From positions 62,001 through 126,000 of the forward strand of contig NZ_PNFA01000006.1 in assembly GCF_002970975.1 (NCBI RefSeq): a DNA stretch of 64,000 bases. The letters run 5' to 3'. Numbering within the stretch: the stretch's first letter is position 1; each line of letters starts with the position of its first letter. Source of the stretch: Microbacterium halophytorum (lineage in GTDB: Bacteria; Actinomycetota; Actinomycetes; Actinomycetales; Microbacteriaceae). Under the pieces are notes generated by a model. That model had not been told where the DNA came from. It ran no database searches and was given only the letters and a program-made list of their open reading frames with translations. Made by a program: the position numbers and the translations under genes. Shown in pieces: positions 43,451-51,789 of this stretch.

Positions 43451-44364
43451 CCGGATTGAGGATGACCCACGAGATCGGCCGCGAGATCGCGGTGCGGGAC
43501 GGCGAGGTCGAGCTGTTCCGCTACGTGTACGCGCCCGACGATCCGCAGCTCGAGTCGCCCCGCCCGTACGTGCACCCGCTGCGGACCCGTGCCGGCAACG
43601 ACGTCAGCCTGTACCGGCCGCACGACCACGTCTGGCACAAGGGTCTGTCGTGGTCGCTGCCGGTCGTGAACGATCAGAACTTCTGGGGCGGGCCGACGTA
43701 CATCCGGGGCGAGGGGTATGTGCAGCTGCCGAACAACGGCACGCAGGCGCACCGCGCGTTCACCGAGCTGACCCAGGACGACGACGGCGTCGCGATCGAG
43801 CACGAGCTCGACTGGACGACGCAGGCCGGCGGGGCGTACATGGCCGAGGTCAGGCGGATCGAGGCGCACCTCAGCGACGCCGGATCGTGGGTGATGACGT
43901 TCGCGACGACCCTCGAGAACGTCTCGGGAGGCCCGATCGCGCTCGGCTCCCCGACCACGAAGGGCCGCGAGAACGCCGGCTACGGCGGCCTGTTCTGGCG
44001 CGGCCTGCGCTCGTTCACGGACGGAACCCTCGTCACCGCCGCCGGCACCGGCTCCGGCGGCGACGTGCGCGGCCAGCGGCACGAGTGGATGGCCTTCGAG
44101 GGCAGGCAGGACGCAACCGACGCGACGAGCCTCGTGCTGATGCTCGACGATGCGGCGAACCCCCACCACCCGCCCCAGTGGTTCGCGCGCTCGGAGGAGT
44201 ACGCGGCGCTGAACCCCGCCCCCTTCTTCAGCGAGGAGGTCGTGATCCGCGCGGGGGAGAGCGCGGCGTTCCGGTACGGAGTGGGCATCGCCGACGCCGA
44301 CGCCGGAGGCGCGCAGGACCTGCTCGGCTCGGTCAGGCGCGTGCTCGCGGGCGCGGGGTCGTGA
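43447..44364 (+). CDS. DUF6807 (PmoA-like) family protein
   Basis: A 305-residue cytoplasmic protein of the same family as 19235-20044, with clearer family blocks: YRPHDHVWHKGLSWSLPVVN (about 58-77), NFWGGPTYIRGEGY, and ENAGYGGLFWRGLRSF. AGGAG lies about nine bases before the ATG at 43447. It starts in overlap with the stop of the dehydrogenase remnant and is followed by GH29 after 55 bases. Family members accompany dehydrogenases in plant-polysaccharide loci; the reaction is unknown. Confidence 0.8.
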   Translation: MTGLRMTHEIGREIAVRDGEVELFRYVYAPDDPQLESPRPYVHPLRTRAGNDVSLYRPHDHVWHKGLSWSLPVVNDQNFWGGPTYIRGEGYVQLPNNGTQAHRAFTELTQDDDGVAIEHELDWTTQAGGAYMAEVRRIEAHLSDAGSWVMTFATTLENVSGGPIALGSPTTKGRENAGYGGLFWRGLRSFTDGTLVTAAGTGSGGDVRGQRHEWMAFEGRQDATDATSLVLMLDDAANPHHPPQWFARSEEYAALNPAPFFSEEVVIRAGESAAFRYGVGIADADAGGAQDLLGSVRRVLAGAGS

Positions 44365-44419
44365 CGACCCGCCCCGGCGGCGCGCCGGTGTCGTCCTCCG
44401 CAGCACGGAGCGCTCTATC

Positions 44420-45634
44420 ATGAGCGGGGCCGCGACCCGCCCCCTCCCGGAATGGGCGCGTGAGGCGTCGCTCGGCATCTTCGTCCACTGGGGCCCGTAC
44501 TCCGTGCCGGCGTGGGCGGAGTCGCCCGGCGCGTGGGGCGCGGTCGACCCCGACACCTGGTTCGCGCACAACGGCTACGCCGAGTGGTACGCGAACACGA
44601 TCCGCATCGAGGGTTCGCCCGCAGCGCAGCACCAGGCCGATGCGCACGGCGGCCGGCCGTACGACGCGTTCGTCGACGCGTGGCGAGCCGAGGAGTACGA
44701 CCCGGTCGACTGGGCGCGACTGTTCCGCGACCTCGGCGCCGACTACGTCGTCCCCGTGGCGAAGCACCACGACGGCATCGCGCTCTGGGACGCACCGGGC
44801 GCCGAGGAGCGGAGCACCGCGCACCGGGGCCCGAGGGGCGATCTGATCGCGCCTCTCGCCGACGCGGTGCGGGCGGAGGGGATGCGCTTCGGCGTGTACT
44901 ACTCGGGAGGCCTGGACTGGGCGCACTCCGCGTTCCCGCCCATCACCTCGATGGAGGACGTCGAGCGCTGGCGACCTGTCGACGCGGACTACGCCCGGTA
45001 CGCGACAGCCCACGTCCGCGACCTCGTCGACCGGTATCGGCCGTCGGTGATCTGGAACGACATCGACTGGCCGGATGCGGGCAAGGCCGACGGGTCGCTC
45101 GACGCGCTCATCCGGCACTACCGCGCCGTCGTTCCCGACGGCATCGTGAACGACCGGTGGGGCGGTGCCGCTGCGGACTACCGAACGAGCGAGTACGCGC
45201 ACGACGCGCAGAACGAATCGGGCGTCGGCTGGGAGCACAACCGCGGCCTGGGTTTCTCGTTCGGCTACAACGCCGAGGAGGACCCGGCGCATGCGCTGTC
45301 GCCGCGCGGGCTCGCACGGCTGTACGCCGACGTCGTCTCGCGCGGTGGGCGCCTGCTGCTCAACGTCGGCCCGGACGCCGCCGGGCGCATCCCCGCTTGT
45401 CAGCGCCGCACGCTCGAAGGCGCCGCCGCCTGGCTGCGCGCCGTCAAGCCCTGGACGGCATCACGGCGATCGTTCACAGAGGCCGAAGCGGCGCAGCTCC
45501 CGGATGCCGGATGGTCGTGCGGATGGATGAGCCGCGGCCGGCCGGTCGTCGTCGCGGAAGCCGAGCCGACCGCGGTCCGGATCGACGGCGTCCCGGCGAC
45601 CGTCTTCGTCCTGCCCGCCGACGACGCGGCATGA
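44420..45634 (+). CDS. GH29-type alpha-L-fucosidase
   Basis: A 404-residue cytoplasmic glycosidase. GH29 blocks are LGIFVHWGPYSVPAW (18-32), EYDPVDWARLFRDLGADYVV, AKHHDGIALWDA, and SVIWNDIDWP with the nucleophile Asp214. LLLNVGPDAAGRIP marks the end of the barrel; a short C-terminal domain follows. It lacks a signal peptide, so it would act on imported oligosaccharides bearing terminal fucose or a related residue, which occur as side groups of rhamnogalacturonan or xyloglucan. The ATG at 44420 lies within the same plus-strand run as DUF6807 and the esterase. Confidence 0.85.
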   Translation: MSGAATRPLPEWAREASLGIFVHWGPYSVPAWAESPGAWGAVDPDTWFAHNGYAEWYANTIRIEGSPAAQHQADAHGGRPYDAFVDAWRAEEYDPVDWARLFRDLGADYVVPVAKHHDGIALWDAPGAEERSTAHRGPRGDLIAPLADAVRAEGMRFGVYYSGGLDWAHSAFPPITSMEDVERWRPVDADYARYATAHVRDLVDRYRPSVIWNDIDWPDAGKADGSLDALIRHYRAVVPDGIVNDRWGGAAADYRTSEYAHDAQNESGVGWEHNRGLGFSFGYNAEEDPAHALSPRGLARLYADVVSRGGRLLLNVGPDAAGRIPACQRRTLEGAAAWLRAVKPWTASRRSFTEAEAAQLPDAGWSCGWMSRGRPVVVAEAEPTAVRIDGVPATVFVLPADDAA

Positions 45635-45762
45635 TCCGGTAGCGTCGGACCTGTTCCGCGACCGCGCGCCGGTGGGGCGGTGCCCCGTTCTCGGAAGGAC
45701 CGGGCGACGTCCGCACCCCGGCCGCCCGGCGCGACGCCCGCACCGCAGCGACGAGGAGCGCG

Positions 45763-46635
45763 ATGACCGATACACCCGCGGCAGCGACGGGAGAACCCCG
45801 CCGACCGACCGTCACCACCGCCGACCGCGTCGTCGCCGGCCGCACGCTGCGCATTTACGCACCCGAGCGCCCGAGCGGCGCCGGGCTCGTCTGGCTCCAC
45901 GGCGGCGGGTTCTCGCGCGGCGACATCGACATGCCGGAAGCCGACTGGGTCGCGCGCGAGCTGGCGGCTCGCGGCATCGCGGTGGCATCGCTCGACTACC
46001 GCCTCGCCGCCGTCGCGGGCGAAGCGGCCTTCGGCACGATGCAGGGCCGCCACTACCCGGCCGCGTCGGACGACGCGCTCGCCGCGTGGGAGTGGGCGAT
46101 GGCGCACGCCGATGAGCTCGGCGTCGACCCGGCTCGCGTGGGCTTCGGCGGCGCGAGCGCCGGCGCGAACATCGCCGTGGGCGCGACGCTGCGGATGCTC
46201 GCCGACGGCCGGCGGACCCCGGGGCTGATGGTGCTGGCGTACCCGACGCTGCTCGCGGAGCAGCCGGCACCGGCCGCGGAGCTGCGCGCGAAGCTCGAGG
46301 CGGACCCGGTCGCCGATCGCTTCGGGCCCGAGGTCGTGCTCGCCATGTACGAGAACTACCTCGGCGGAACGGTCGCCGGCGCACCCTCCGCGGCGATCCC
46401 CGGGCTGGCGTCGGCGGAGGAGCTGGCGGGCTTCCCGCCGACCGTCATGGTCAACAGCGACGCCGACGAGCTGCGCGTCTCGGGGGAGGCGTTCGCCGAC
46501 CAGCTCCGTGCCGCAGGCATCGAGGTCGCGGCCGCGACGGAGCCGGGCACCACGCACGGCCACCTCAACCGCCCGAACGAGGGCACGGCCGCCCGCGACA
46601 CGATCGACCGCTTCGCGAGCGCGCTGCTGCGCTGA
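45763..46635 (+). CDS. Alpha/beta hydrolase, hormone-sensitive-lipase-type esterase
   Basis: A 290-residue cytoplasmic esterase. The oxyanion motif HGGGF (46-50) and nucleophile Ser132 in GGASAGANIA are clear. Asp in NSDADELR and His in THGHLN complete the triad. The ATG at 45763 follows GACGAGGAG. It lies 128 bases after the GH29 gene; TAGCGT at 45640 could be a -10 box of its own promoter. In this context deacetylation of imported pectic oligosaccharides is plausible but not shown. Confidence 0.83.
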   Translation: MTDTPAAATGEPRRPTVTTADRVVAGRTLRIYAPERPSGAGLVWLHGGGFSRGDIDMPEADWVARELAARGIAVASLDYRLAAVAGEAAFGTMQGRHYPAASDDALAAWEWAMAHADELGVDPARVGFGGASAGANIAVGATLRMLADGRRTPGLMVLAYPTLLAEQPAPAAELRAKLEADPVADRFGPEVVLAMYENYLGGTVAGAPSAAIPGLASAEELAGFPPTVMVNSDADELRVSGEAFADQLRAAGIEVAAATEPGTTHGHLNRPNEGTAARDTIDRFASALLR

Positions 46636-46691
46636 TCCGGGTCGCCCGAGGCATTCGGGCGGCCCGTCCGCGGGCGGGCTCGGGGTTCCCC

Positions 46692-46735
46692 GATCCGGCC
46701 GAGCGCGACGGCGTGCGGCCGCGCTCGGCCGGATC
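46692..46735. terminator. Bidirectional terminator between convergent genes
   Basis: A 16-bp perfect stem, GATCCGGCCGAGCGCG (46692-46707) with 46720-46735, and a 12-base loop. Confidence 0.7.
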
Positions 46736-46757
46736 GGACCGCCGAGGCGCACACGAC

Positions 46758-46790
46758 GGGGCGGGAACGGCCGCGCGCCGCTCCCGCCCC
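46758..46790. terminator. Second hairpin between convergent genes
   Basis: GGGGCGGGA (46758-46766) pairs with TCCCGCCCC (46782-46790). It is nine bases from the stop of the minus-strand fusion gene and is probably its terminator. Confidence 0.6.
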
Positions 46791-46798
46791 GCGTGCGA

Positions 46799-49700
46799 TC
46801 ACGCCTGGCCGGCCGCCTCGTAGGGGGCCGTGACCCTCGTGATGGTCCCGTCGGCATCCGTCGCGGTCAGAGCCACCTCGCCCGCGGCGATCTCCTCGGC
46901 ACGTGTGTGGAACGTCACGGACTTCGTCGCACCAGCCGCCAGGTGCTTCAGCGCCTTGTCCCCATACGCCGATCCGATCTCGACCGAGACGGGCTCATCC
47001 GAATCGTTCGTCACGCTCACGACGAGCACCTGCCGGCCGCCGACGGTCCGCGTGTCCGCCTCACCGCTCACGGGCGAGGCGTGCACCGGCTCGAGCGCCG
47101 GCGCCTCGGTCGTGTACCGGATGTGCGGCGCGGCAGGCGCCTCCATGCCCTCGCCCAGGAAGTAGCTGGTGTGCGGGGGCTGGTTGTACGCGGACACCTG
47201 CGTCGCGACGGCCGCCCGGTAGACCGGATCGGACATCAGCGTGCGCAGCCGGTGCTCGGTCTCGTCGACCGTCGTGAAGATCCGCAGCGCGGACGAATCG
47301 GCCGTGCGATACACGAGCTCCTCGCGCCAATCGCCGAGGAAGTCGGCCTGCAGGGCCGGGTTCCCCTTGGTCGAGTTGTTCGTCAGCACGCCCTCGGGCG
47401 CGAACACCGTGGTCTCCTTCGCGTTCTCGTAGTCCCAGTCGGACACCGTCGGCGAGCCGGCGCCGGTCTCGGCGTCGTACTCGTGGTCGACGATCTCGCT
47501 GAGCAGGTCGCCATCCCACTGCGCGACGAAGTTCGCCGCGGGGATCGACTCCGAGATCAGCTCGCCGGACGCGCTCTTCAGCGTTCCGACGGGGGAGTTC
47601 CACGCGGCATCTCCGCCGACGGCCCACCCCTCGGCGCCGTCGTGCCGAGGGTCGATGTCGGCCATGGCGGCTCGGCCTGTGTCGCGCTCAGCGGGGATGT
47701 CCCACAGGACGTCTCCCGTGGCCGCGTCGCGGAACGTCGCGCCCCTGTTGCCCGAGCTGCCCATGTCCTCGTGCGCCGCGAACACCTCGAGACCGGGGCG
47801 CGAGGGGTCGAAGTCGCTCACGTGCAGCGCGTCGCCGTGGCCGAGGCCGGTGGAGTACAGACCCGTGCCGTCGTCATCGATCGCGGCCGAGCCGTAGATG
47901 ATCTCGTCCTTGCCGTCGTCGTCGACGTCGGCGACGTTCATGTTGTGGTTGCCCTGACCGTAGTAGTCGCCGTTGCCGGGAGCCGACGAGTCGAAGGTCC
48001 AGCGCTCCGAGAGGCTCTCACCATCGAAGTCGAACGCCGCGACGACCGCGCGCGTGTAGTAGCCGCGGCTGAACACGACGCTCGGGTGCTCTCCGTCGAG
48101 GTGGGCCACCGACGCCAGGAAGCGGTCGACGCGGTTCCCGTAGCCGTCGCCCCAGGAGGCGACGTCGCCGCGCGCCGGAACGTAGTCGATCGTGTCGACC
48201 GCCGCTCCCGTCGCGCCGTCGAAGGCCGTCAGGAACTCCGGGCCCTGCAGCACGTAGCCCGACGAGTTGCGGTGGTCGGCGTCGGCGTCGCCGATCACGG
48301 TGCCGGTGCCGTCGACCGTGCCGTCGGCCGTCTTCACGAACAGCTCCGCGCTGCCGTCGCTGTTCAGGTCGGCGACCATCGGCTGCGTGTAGTGCGCGCC
48401 TGCCCGGATGTTCCGACCCAGGTCGATGCGCCACAGGTTCTCGCCCGTCAGCTCATAGGCGTCGAGGTAGACGTTGCCCGTGTAGCCGGACTGCGAGTTG
48501 TCCTTCGCGTTCGTCGGGTTCCAGAGCAGCACGATCTCGTACTGCCCGTCGCCGTCCAGATCGCCGATCGTCGCGTCGTTCGCCGTGTACTCGTACGGCT
48601 GCCCGTCCTTCGTGTACCCGCCCTCCGGCTTGTCGAGCGGCACGTCGAGGTGCTGCTCCGCCCACGGCGAGAACTCCTCGGTCGACCAGTGCTCGACGCC
48701 GTCGCTCACCTGCGCGATGCGGTAGCTCGCCTCGGCCGTGCCCTCGGCGTCGGTGTAGTTGGTGCTGCCCGTGATCGGCTCATCCGTGATGCGCTCGCCG
48801 TCGCGGTAGACGTGGAACGCAATGTCCTCAGGGTCGTCGCCGTTCATGCGCCACCCGATGTAGGTGCCGTCGCCCTGGGCGACGGCGACCGGCTGGCGGC
48901 CGATGCGCTCCGCGTCGCGGTCGAGCACCGTGCCGCCGTCGACCTCGAGGGCCGCCGATGCGTCACCGGTTCCGCCCGCGTTGACGGCCTGCACGCGGTA
49001 GAAGTACGGCACCGTCGTCAGGACGTCCTCGTCGACGAAGGCGGCCTCGTCGGTGCGTCCGATGACGGCGAAGTCGCCGTCGGCGGCCTCCGCGCGGCTG
49101 ACGAGGTAGAACAGAGCGTCATCCGATGCGTCCCAGCTCAGCGCGACGCTGCGCGCCTCGACCGCATCGGCGGCCAGGCCCGTCGGCGCCGCCGGCACCG
49201 CGACATCCGGATCGAACACGTCGACGTCGACGGCCACGGAGGCGACCGATTCGTCGTCGCCCGTGACCGCGGTCACGTCGTACGAGTAGGTCGAACCGGC
49301 CGCCGCCGTCGCGTCGATGGCGCGGAGCTCCTGGGTCTCGGCGACGAGCTCGCGCTCACCGCCGGCGGAGCTGCGGTAGACGCGGTACGAATCGGCCTCG
49401 GCGGCCTCGTCCCACGCCAGCGCGACCGATCCCGTCGCGCCGTCGACGTCCACGGACTCGACCGCGAGGCCCTGCGGCGCCACGAGGATCGGCGTGATCT
49501 CGAGCGCGTTCAGATGACCGGTCTGCCCGCTCACGGTCAGGTCGAGCCGACCGTCCTCGACGACGATGCCGTCGAACGCCTTCTCCGTTGCACCCCTGCT
49601 GACCGACATCCCGCCGTAGTCCTGGCCCTCGAACGCGATGTTCGAGCGCACCGTGCCGAGCGTGTCGCCGACCGTGACGGTCGCGGCGTACTCGCCGTTG

Positions 49701-51481
49701 GGCAGCTCGGTCGCGAACTCGTATTCGCCGCCGAAGTACGCCACGAAGTCGCGGGCGGCGGCGTCGAGGGAGTCGCCGCGGTCGCGGTCGATCATGCCCA
49801 TGGGGTCGACGATGCCGAAGCCGCGCTCGGCGCTGTAGACGGTTTCGCGCGTGACCTCGTCGAATCCGTCGGCGACGACCGAGCCGACGGGGCCGAAGTC
49901 GTAGCGGTACTTCGCGGTGCGCGTGCCGGCGACGACCGTCTCGCTGGGCTCGCCCTCGCCGAGGCCGTTCGCGGCCGCGACGCGGAACTCGTACGAGGTG
50001 CCCTCATCGAGGCCGGACACGGAGGCCTGCGGGATCGTCGACGTCGTCGCGAGTGCGAAATCGATCGTGCCTGCCGGCGCGCGGTAGACGCGGTAGATGT
50101 CGGCACCCGGCGTCTCGTCCCAGCGCAGCGCGACCGATGAACCCGTCGTGCTGTCGAGCGTGAGGCCCGTCGGTGCCGCGGGCACGGCATCCGGCGTCGT
50201 CACCTCGACGGCGTCTGAGATCGGCAGGCCGAGCTCCGCGACGTCGAGCGCGATCAGCCGCGCCATCTGGATCGCGCCGTACTCCTGGAAGTGCGTGTCG
50301 TCCTGCGTGCCGTCCGGGCGGTTCGGGTACACGCCCGCCGGCACGTGCAGGAACACCGACTTCGCGTTCTCCACGCCGATCTCATCGAGGTACGCGCGGC
50401 TCGATGCGGAGAGGTCGACCAGGTCGACCTCGAGTTCGGTCGCGACGTCCTTCATCGCCTGCACGTACTCGGGGAAGCTCTCGTTGAAGGCGCCCGTCTC
50501 GGTGTTCACGTCGAGGCGGTTGACGGGGGTGACGAGCACGGGGGTGCCGCCGCGCTGGCGCGTGCCCTCGACGTAGATCTTCAGGTAGTCGCGGAAGTCC
50601 TCGGGGCTCGTGTAGCGCTCGGGAACGGACGCCGTCGCGTCGTTGTGCCCGAACTGCGTGAAGACGTAGTCGCCCGGCTTCACCGAGCGCAGCACGTCGT
50701 CGAGCCGCCCCTGCTCCACGAACGAGCGCGAGCTGCGGCCGCCGATGGCGTGGTTGTCGACGGCGACGTCGTCGCTCAGGAAGCGGTCGAGCATCTGGCC
50801 CCAGCCGGCCTGCGGAACCCAGTACGGGTCGTAGGTCTGCACGGTCGAGTCGCCCGTGAGGTAGGCGGTCGGAACGGCGCCGGCCTCGTCTGCGGGGTGA
50901 GCCGTGATCTCGATCGCGGCGATGTTCGGGGTCTCGCCGCCGAACGCGAACGACAGCTGCCCGTCGACGAGCGCGATGTCGTAGTCCATCTCGAGGAACT
51001 CGCCCGTCGCCTTCTGCGTGGGCTGCACCTTCTGCATGAACTCGGTCGTGATCGAGATGTCGGTCGCGCCACCGGTGTCTCCGGCGATGAGCGACACGGT
51101 GTAGTCGAGGTTGTCGAGGTCGACGGCGAACGTCGCGCCCGCGGCCGTGACGAAGTCGCCGCGCAGCGCGTCGTCGCCGCCCCTGTCAGTGCCGGTGACG
51201 CCGGCCGGGTCGATGAAGCCGAAGCCCCGCTCCGGCGTGTACGCCGTCTCGGCGGTGACGGCCTGGTAGCCCTCCGCCGCAGCTCCGGGGCCGAAGTCGA
51301 ATCGGACGGGCTCCGGTACCTCCTGCATCGTCGTATCGCGCTCCGCCGCCGTGGCGGCGCCGCTCGCGCAGACGATGCCCGAGACGGTCATGGCCGCGGC
51401 GAGCGCCGCCCCTGTGACGCGCAGCGTTCGGCGTGGGGAGCCTGTGCCCCCTCGCCGCGCGCGTCGGAATGCCGTTTCCAT
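46799..51481 (-). CDS. Secreted CE12 rhamnogalacturonan acetylesterase - PL11 lyase fusion
   Basis: A 1560-residue secreted protein that joins deacetylation and cleavage of rhamnogalacturonan. Order: signal peptide (1-46); a beta-sandwich module (about 58-195, VRFDFGPG); an SGNH esterase of family CE12 (about 203-415) with Ser212 in LTGDSTVQ, Asn280 in GHND, and Asp395/His397 in DDTHF; a fibronectin III domain; a second copy of the sandwich module (YRYDFGPVGS); two more fibronectin III domains; a PL11 propeller from about residue 855 (ERIGRQPVAVAQGDG, DLDGDGQYEIVLLWNP, LGRNIRAGAHYTQP, TNNSTKGNPALQADF); and a C-terminal beta domain of about 100 residues. The start at 51481 has AGAGAGGA upstream; an ATG at 51574 would lie in the operator region. 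Confidence 0.88.
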   Translation of the reverse strand: METAFRRARRGGTGSPRRTLRVTGAALAAAMTVSGIVCASGAATAAERDTTMQEVPEPVRFDFGPGAAAEGYQAVTAETAYTPERGFGFIDPAGVTGTDRGGDDALRGDFVTAAGATFAVDLDNLDYTVSLIAGDTGGATDISITTEFMQKVQPTQKATGEFLEMDYDIALVDGQLSFAFGGETPNIAAIEITAHPADEAGAVPTAYLTGDSTVQTYDPYWVPQAGWGQMLDRFLSDDVAVDNHAIGGRSSRSFVEQGRLDDVLRSVKPGDYVFTQFGHNDATASVPERYTSPEDFRDYLKIYVEGTRQRGGTPVLVTPVNRLDVNTETGAFNESFPEYVQAMKDVATELEVDLVDLSASSRAYLDEIGVENAKSVFLHVPAGVYPNRPDGTQDDTHFQEYGAIQMARLIALDVAELGLPISDAVEVTTPDAVPAAPTGLTLDSTTGSSVALRWDETPGADIYRVYRAPAGTIDFALATTSTIPQASVSGLDEGTSYEFRVAAANGLGEGEPSETVVAGTRTAKYRYDFGPVGSVVADGFDEVTRETVYSAERGFGIVDPMGMIDRDRGDSLDAAARDFVAYFGGEYEFATELPNGEYAATVTVGDTLGTVRSNIAFEGQDYGGMSVSRGATEKAFDGIVVEDGRLDLTVSGQTGHLNALEITPILVAPQGLAVESVDVDGATGSVALAWDEAAEADSYRVYRSSAGGERELVAETQELRAIDATAAAGSTYSYDVTAVTGDDESVASVAVDVDVFDPDVAVPAAPTGLAADAVEARSVALSWDASDDALFYLVSRAEAADGDFAVIGRTDEAAFVDEDVLTTVPYFYRVQAVNAGGTGDASAALEVDGGTVLDRDAERIGRQPVAVAQGDGTYIGWRMNGDDPEDIAFHVYRDGERITDEPITGSTNYTDAEGTAEASYRIAQVSDGVEHWSTEEFSPWAEQHLDVPLDKPEGGYTKDGQPYEYTANDATIGDLDGDGQYEIVLLWNPTNAKDNSQSGYTGNVYLDAYELTGENLWRIDLGRNIRAGAHYTQPMVADLNSDGSAELFVKTADGTVDGTGTVIGDADADHRNSSGYVLQGPEFLTAFDGATGAAVDTIDYVPARGDVASWGDGYGNRVDRFLASVAHLDGEHPSVVFSRGYYTRAVVAAFDFDGESLSERWTFDSSAPGNGDYYGQGNHNMNVADVDDDGKDEIIYGSAAIDDDGTGLYSTGLGHGDALHVSDFDPSRPGLEVFAAHEDMGSSGNRGATFRDAATGDVLWDIPAERDTGRAAMADIDPRHDGAEGWAVGGDAAWNSPVGTLKSASGELISESIPAANFVAQWDGDLLSEIVDHEYDAETGAGSPTVSDWDYENAKETTVFAPEGVLTNNSTKGNPALQADFLGDWREELVYRTADSSALRIFTTVDETEHRLRTLMSDPVYRAAVATQVSAYNQPPHTSYFLGEGMEAPAAPHIRYTTEAPALEPVHASPVSGEADTRTVGGRQVLVVSVTNDSDEPVSVEIGSAYGDKALKHLAAGATKSVTFHTRAEEIAAGEVALTATDADGTITRVTAPYEAAGQA

Positions 51482-51579
51482 TCGATCCTCTCTGATCCGA
51501 TTCGCTGGCGGCGTCTTCGCCGCAGCGGCGCCCGCGAGGGCTCGCGCAGGCAGCCGGTCCATCCGGGCGAACACAGCTG

Positions 51580-51625
51580 AGAAAGCGCTATCCCGAAGTT
51601 AGTGAACCGTTTTACGCGGCGTCAA
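51580..51625 (-). promoter_or_regulatory. Promoter with paired LacI-type operators for the CE12-PL11 fusion
   Basis: On the minus strand TTGACG (complement of 51620-51625), an 18-base spacer and TAACTT (complement of 51596-51601). Box B GTAAAACGGTTCAC (51603-51616) fills the spacer. Box A, GAGAAAGCGCTATC in plus orientation (51580-51593), covers the start site. The centres are 22 bases apart. In the 308-bp gap to smc the other notable element is TAGGCT at 51743, a possible -10 box for smc. Confidence 0.78.
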
Positions 51626-51789
51626 GCCCGTGTTTCGGAGTGCGTCGCCGGGGGAGGCGCCGCCGGGGCTCAGCGGCCGGTCGTCCGCGCGGAGTTCCGC
51701 GCCGCAGGGCGTGGAAGCGGGGCGCTGCGCCTGACCGGCCGTAGGCTGGGCGGGGGAATGCCGTGTGACCTGCGCGGGGAGGAGGCCGG

